Under the pieces are notes generated by a model. It was not told the DNA's origin and did no database searches. It worked only from the letters and a program-made list of their open reading frames with translations. From contig CAKSGG010000133.1 of NCBI GenBank assembly GCA_934454215.1, positions 1 to 8,764 on the forward strand: 8,764 bases of DNA. The letters run 5' to 3'. Shown here piece by piece: positions 6,786-8,764 of the stretch. This stretch comes from an uncultured Clostridia bacterium (GTDB taxonomy: Bacteria; Bacillota; Clostridia; UBA1381). A program made the position numbers and the translations under genes. The stretch's first letter is position 1. Every line of letters begins with the position of its first letter.

Positions 6786-7403
6786 ATGAATGCACGCATT
6801 AATGAGCTTTTGGAGCAAAGTATTAAGAGTGACGGCGTCATAAATCTTTTTTCTGATGTAAACTCTGATTTTTCGCTTTTCGATCCAAAGTTTCTTGAGG
6901 AAGTATCAAGAATGAAGGAAAAGAACCTTGCAGTTGAATTGTTGAAAAAGTTGATTGCTGAGCAGGTTCAGATCTATCGTAGAACCAATGTGGTCAAATC
7001 CGAAAAGTTCAGCGAGATAATGCAGCGAACAACGAACGCCTATCTTAATGGTATGCTTACGAATGAGCAGGTTATTGATGAAATGATGAAGCTCGCAAAG
7101 CAGATTGCTGCAGCAAAAGATGAAGGAAAAGAGCTTGCGTTTTATGATGCGCTTACCAAGCCGCAAGCAATAAAAGATTTTTATGAAAACGATGAATTAA
7201 TTGCTATAACTAAAGAACTTTCTGATACCCTTCGTAAGAATCGTACCATCGACTGGCAAAAGAAAGAATTCGCAAGAGCGAGAATGCGTATGCTAATTAA
7301 AAAGTTGCTTAAGAAGCATAAGTACCCTCCTGAAGGGATGGAGGACGCGGTCCAAACTGTTATGACGCAGTGCGAGTTGTGGACCGATAACATGGAAGTT
7401 TGA
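6786..7403 (+). pseudogene. 5'-truncated type I restriction HsdR, C-terminal fragment
   Basis: The 205-residue frame matches the C-terminal helical part (DUF3387) of type I restriction endonuclease subunit HsdR. Blocks include KNLAVELLKKLIAEQ, ELAFYDALT, ELSDTLRKNRTIDWQKKEFA, MLIKKLLKKHKYPPEG and QCELWTDNM. HsdR normally has roughly 1000 residues; the PD-(D/E)XK nuclease and both helicase lobes are missing. HsdR-like reading continues upstream in the same frame (GDKGNNRKISLPEM) to about 6747 with no start codon. The ATG at 6786 has no ribosome binding site. The well-placed ATG at 6745 (after AGGAGG, overlapping the previous stop as TAATG) is in another frame and ends after 13 codons. The stretch between EGK and ELAFYDAL is shorter than I recall for the family. 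It could not cleave DNA on its own. Confidence 0.8.
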
Positions 7404-7423
7404 GTTTTGTATCTGTAACATTG

Positions 7424-7459
7424 AATGCCCTACAACAAATTTGCTGTAGGGCATTTTTT
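7424..7459 (+). terminator. Rho-independent terminator after the HsdR fragment
   Basis: AATGCCCTACA (7424-7434) pairs perfectly with TGTAGGGCATT (7445-7455) around a 10-base loop. The right arm merges into a run of six T (7454-7459). It lies 21 bases after the stop codon of the HsdR fragment and would end transcription from the upstream + strand genes. Confidence 0.9.
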
Positions 7460-7605
7460 ACGCCTAAAACGATGCCTTAATCAATTCATGCTTATATGCG
7501 TGTCGAAAATATGGAAATGCATTATTTTCCTTTTGGCTGTGGCTTTAGGTGCCTCTTTTAGACAACGGACCGCTTTTATAGCAAATAAAACAAATCAGAA
7601 ATAGT
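7460..7605. other. Spacer holding possible scrambled methyltransferase 5' DNA
   Basis: No intact gene is present. A + strand frame from ATG 7511 reads PFGCGFRCLF before a TAG at 7559-7561. Its G-C-G-F-R faintly recalls motif I of C5 methyltransferases (FxGxGGFR), which is what the downstream fragment lacks. The frame differs from that of the fragment and several stops lie between, so this is only a weak hint of decayed 5' sequence. Confidence 0.2.
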
Positions 7606-8223
7606 GAGCATAGTAGGTTGGCAGTTACTACTTATCAGTTAATGTTTGATGTTTCCGAAGAAAAAAAGTACGCAAACCTTAAGCGTATAAAAACATATGA
7701 GTTACCGCCGTACGATATGCTGATCGCGGGCTTTCCGTGCCAAACCTTCTCTGTTATGGGAGGAAAAGATGGTTTTTCAGACGACAGAGGTCAAATCATC
7801 TTTCATTTAGCTCGTATTTTGGAGGAGAGTCAGCCACCGTGCTTTTTATTGGAAAATGTTAAAGGGTTAGTCACCCACGATAAGGGAAAGACTCTTTCCG
7901 TCATTCTTGACGAATTAAGCCGTGTTGGCTATCACACAACATATAAGGTTATGACAAGTCTTGAACACGGAGTTCCTCAAATGAGGCAGCGTGTTTATTT
8001 TGTTGGTGTCCATAAAGATTTAACTGACACAATCGAGGATTTTGTGTGGCCGGATACAGAAGAAACCCCAGACCTTGAGGAGTATTTAATCGACAGAGTT
8101 CCTGCGACAGAAGAACGTCTGGAAATCCTTGGGTATTATCTTAAAAATCCAACTAATAACGGCAAATATACGGTTGACGATCTTCGTGCTATGAATGGCA
8201 AGGTATTAGACACACCCGCATGA
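7606..8223 (+). pseudogene. C5-cytosine DNA methyltransferase, N-side fragment (motifs IV-VIII)
   Basis: The fragment reads SEHSRLAVTTYQLMF at its start, resembling the region just after motif II. Numbering from the TTG at 7618, the catalytic motif IV GFPCQTFS has the nucleophile C41, motif VI is LLENVKGL (E79-N-V), and motif VIII is QMRQRVYFVGV (121-131). A partial target-recognition region follows. Motif I, which binds S-adenosylmethionine, is absent, and no start codon with a ribosome binding site exists. The frame ends at TGA 8221-8223, where the rest of the gene continues in another frame. The sequence around 8210-8220 (GACACACCCGCATG) would read D-T-R-M in one frame without two C, which points to a 2-base insertion or 1-base loss. 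As it stands it should be inactive. Confidence 0.85.
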
Positions 8224-8492
8224 ACGACTTGCGAATCTATGAAGGAAAAGTTCCGACCCTGCGGGCACAACGAGATGGAATTCTATATGTTTACGATGGT
8301 GTTATTTATCAGCTAACAGGCTACGAGGCACTACTGTTGCAAGGTTTCCAAAAAAATTATGCAGATAAAGTTAAGGACATTGTTTCAGACCGTCATCTGC
8401 TTATGCAAGCAGGCAATGCTATGACCGTAAATGTTATTAAGAAAATAGAAAATGCTGTAAAGCACTACATCGAAAACAAGGAGGATAAGTAA
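8220..8492 (+). pseudogene. C5-cytosine DNA methyltransferase, C-side fragment (motifs IX-X)
   Basis: This 90-residue frame completes the methyltransferase. VPTLRAQRDG (11-20) and YQLTGYEALLLQGF (30-43) belong to motif IX and its flank, and LLMQAGNAMTVNVIKKI (60-76) is motif X. Its ATG overlaps the TGA of the preceding fragment as ATGA, which could allow translational coupling, but NDLRIYEGKVPT reads as the natural continuation of the broken frame, so a frameshift is preferred. The stop is separated by one base from the next start, so the methyltransferase and the endonuclease fragment formed one operon. Confidence 0.85.
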
Positions 8493-8493
8493 A

Positions 8494-8640
8494 ATGGCAG
8501 TATGGGAAAAATTCGAGTATGATTGCACAGACTATTTGAACAGTAAATTTGGTGCATATGCGTCTTTTGTTCACGAGGGTGGCAGTGATTCCACTGTTCC
8601 AGATATCAAGGTGAAAACCAAGTCACTTAAACACGATTGA
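8494..8640 (+). pseudogene. Truncated type II restriction endonuclease, N-terminal fragment
   Basis: A 48-codon frame starts 9 bases after AAGGAGG (8478-8484) and directly follows the methyltransferase. It begins MAVWEKFEYDCTDYLNSKFG and contains HEGGSDSTVPDIKV, which looks like the first half of a PD-(D/E)XK nuclease core with the Asp of VPDI as a metal ligand. The expected (D/E)XK half is missing: the reading breaks at KTKSLKHD and stops. Position and motif suggest the cognate enzyme of the neighbouring methyltransferase, cut after about 45 residues. The family call rests on a short stretch. Confidence 0.6.
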
Positions 8641-8665
8641 CACTTTGCCAATTGTGTGATATATT
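8637..8665 (+). promoter_or_regulatory. Strong sigma-A promoter upstream of the GrpB-family gene
   Basis: TTGACA (8637-8642), a perfect -35, is followed after exactly 17 bases by TATATT (8660-8665). TG at 8657-8658 with one base to the hexamer gives an extended -10. The -35 overlaps the stop codon of the endonuclease fragment, so intact flanking DNA seems to begin at about 8635. Transcription would start near 8672, 36 bases before the ATG. Confidence 0.75.
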
Positions 8666-8707
8666 CGGATTATAAAATATTATTGGCTTGAATTGAGGAA
8701 GCTTTAA

Positions 8708-8764
8708 ATGGCAAGAGTTGTTGTTTTACCTTATAATGTACAATGGAAAGATGACTTTGAGAAA
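8708..8764 (+). CDS. GrpB/UPF0157 family protein, 5' part
   Basis: Nineteen codons are visible before the window ends. MARVVVLPYNVQWKDDFEK matches the conserved start of the GrpB/UPF0157 family, where V-V-x-P-Y-N-x-x-W is followed by an F-E-x core. These are small proteins (about 170-200 residues) with a nucleotidyltransferase-like fold and poorly known function. GAGGAA (8695-8700) sits 7 bases before the ATG and a near-perfect promoter lies just upstream, so it is an independent, intact-looking transcription unit. The call rests on a short stretch. Confidence 0.65.
   Translation, partial: MARVVVLPYNVQWKDDFEK

Noticed and set aside
6786..7403. An intact free-standing DUF3387 protein
   Set aside because: The first ATG has no ribosome binding site and HsdR-like sequence continues upstream of it without a start, so it reads as a cut gene.
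8647..8687. GCCAAT / ATTGGC inverted repeat with a 29-base interior
   Set aside because: Only 6 bases per arm in A/T-rich DNA that is better explained by the promoter; no T-run or transposase supports a terminator or insertion end.

Overview
The window looks like an accessory region from a low-to-moderate GC Gram-positive gut bacterium, probably of class Clostridia (Bacillota). The basis is strong AGGAGG-type ribosome binding sites, use of a TTG start, A/T-rich intergenic DNA with sigma-A-like promoters, and the mix of families: a SPASM radical SAM protein, BspA-type leucine-rich repeats, a DUF2201 protein, type I and II restriction remnants and GrpB. No tRNA, rRNA, CRISPR array or intact insertion sequence was seen. 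Genus is not claimed.

Left part (1-910): a graveyard of remnants. Positions 1-252 hold non-coding DNA with nested inverted repeats. Next come a coding-like tail on the + strand (253-369), a frameshifted BRCT-domain remnant on the - strand (370-610), and a second frameshifted remnant on the - strand (714-910). Positions 894-2351 carry an intact - strand gene for a 485-residue protein with an N-terminal DUF4145 domain.

Positions 2352-2934 are about 580 bases without a gene. They hold the - strand gene's upstream region, including a perfect TTACA-N2-TGTAA dyad, and a near-consensus + strand promoter with an extended -10 (2687-2715) overlaid by three TATAG-type half sites.

Centre (2935-6745): three + strand genes. 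The first is a DUF2201-type protein whose expected C-terminal VWA-like domain is replaced by a HEPN-like domain with an RNxxxH motif, so it looks chimeric. The second is a radical SAM/SPASM protein with widely spaced N-terminal cysteines (C-x7-C-x6-C) and a textbook CX2CX5CX3C SPASM motif. The third, only 3 bases downstream, is a 458-residue protein beginning with FVTNSSSSSF and carrying BspA-like leucine-rich repeats. The last two are probably translated together. They are the best candidate for an undescribed system: a radical SAM maturase with a substrate marked by a Ser-rich N-terminal tag. That link is inferred from adjacency.

Right part (6745-8640): a decayed restriction cluster on the + strand. 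It holds the C-terminal piece of a type I HsdR subunit ending at a clear terminator, a C5-cytosine methyltransferase lacking motif I and split by a frameshift, and the first 48 codons of what looks like its restriction endonuclease. A strong promoter (8637-8665) overlaps that fragment's stop codon and reads into a GrpB-family gene that runs off the window.
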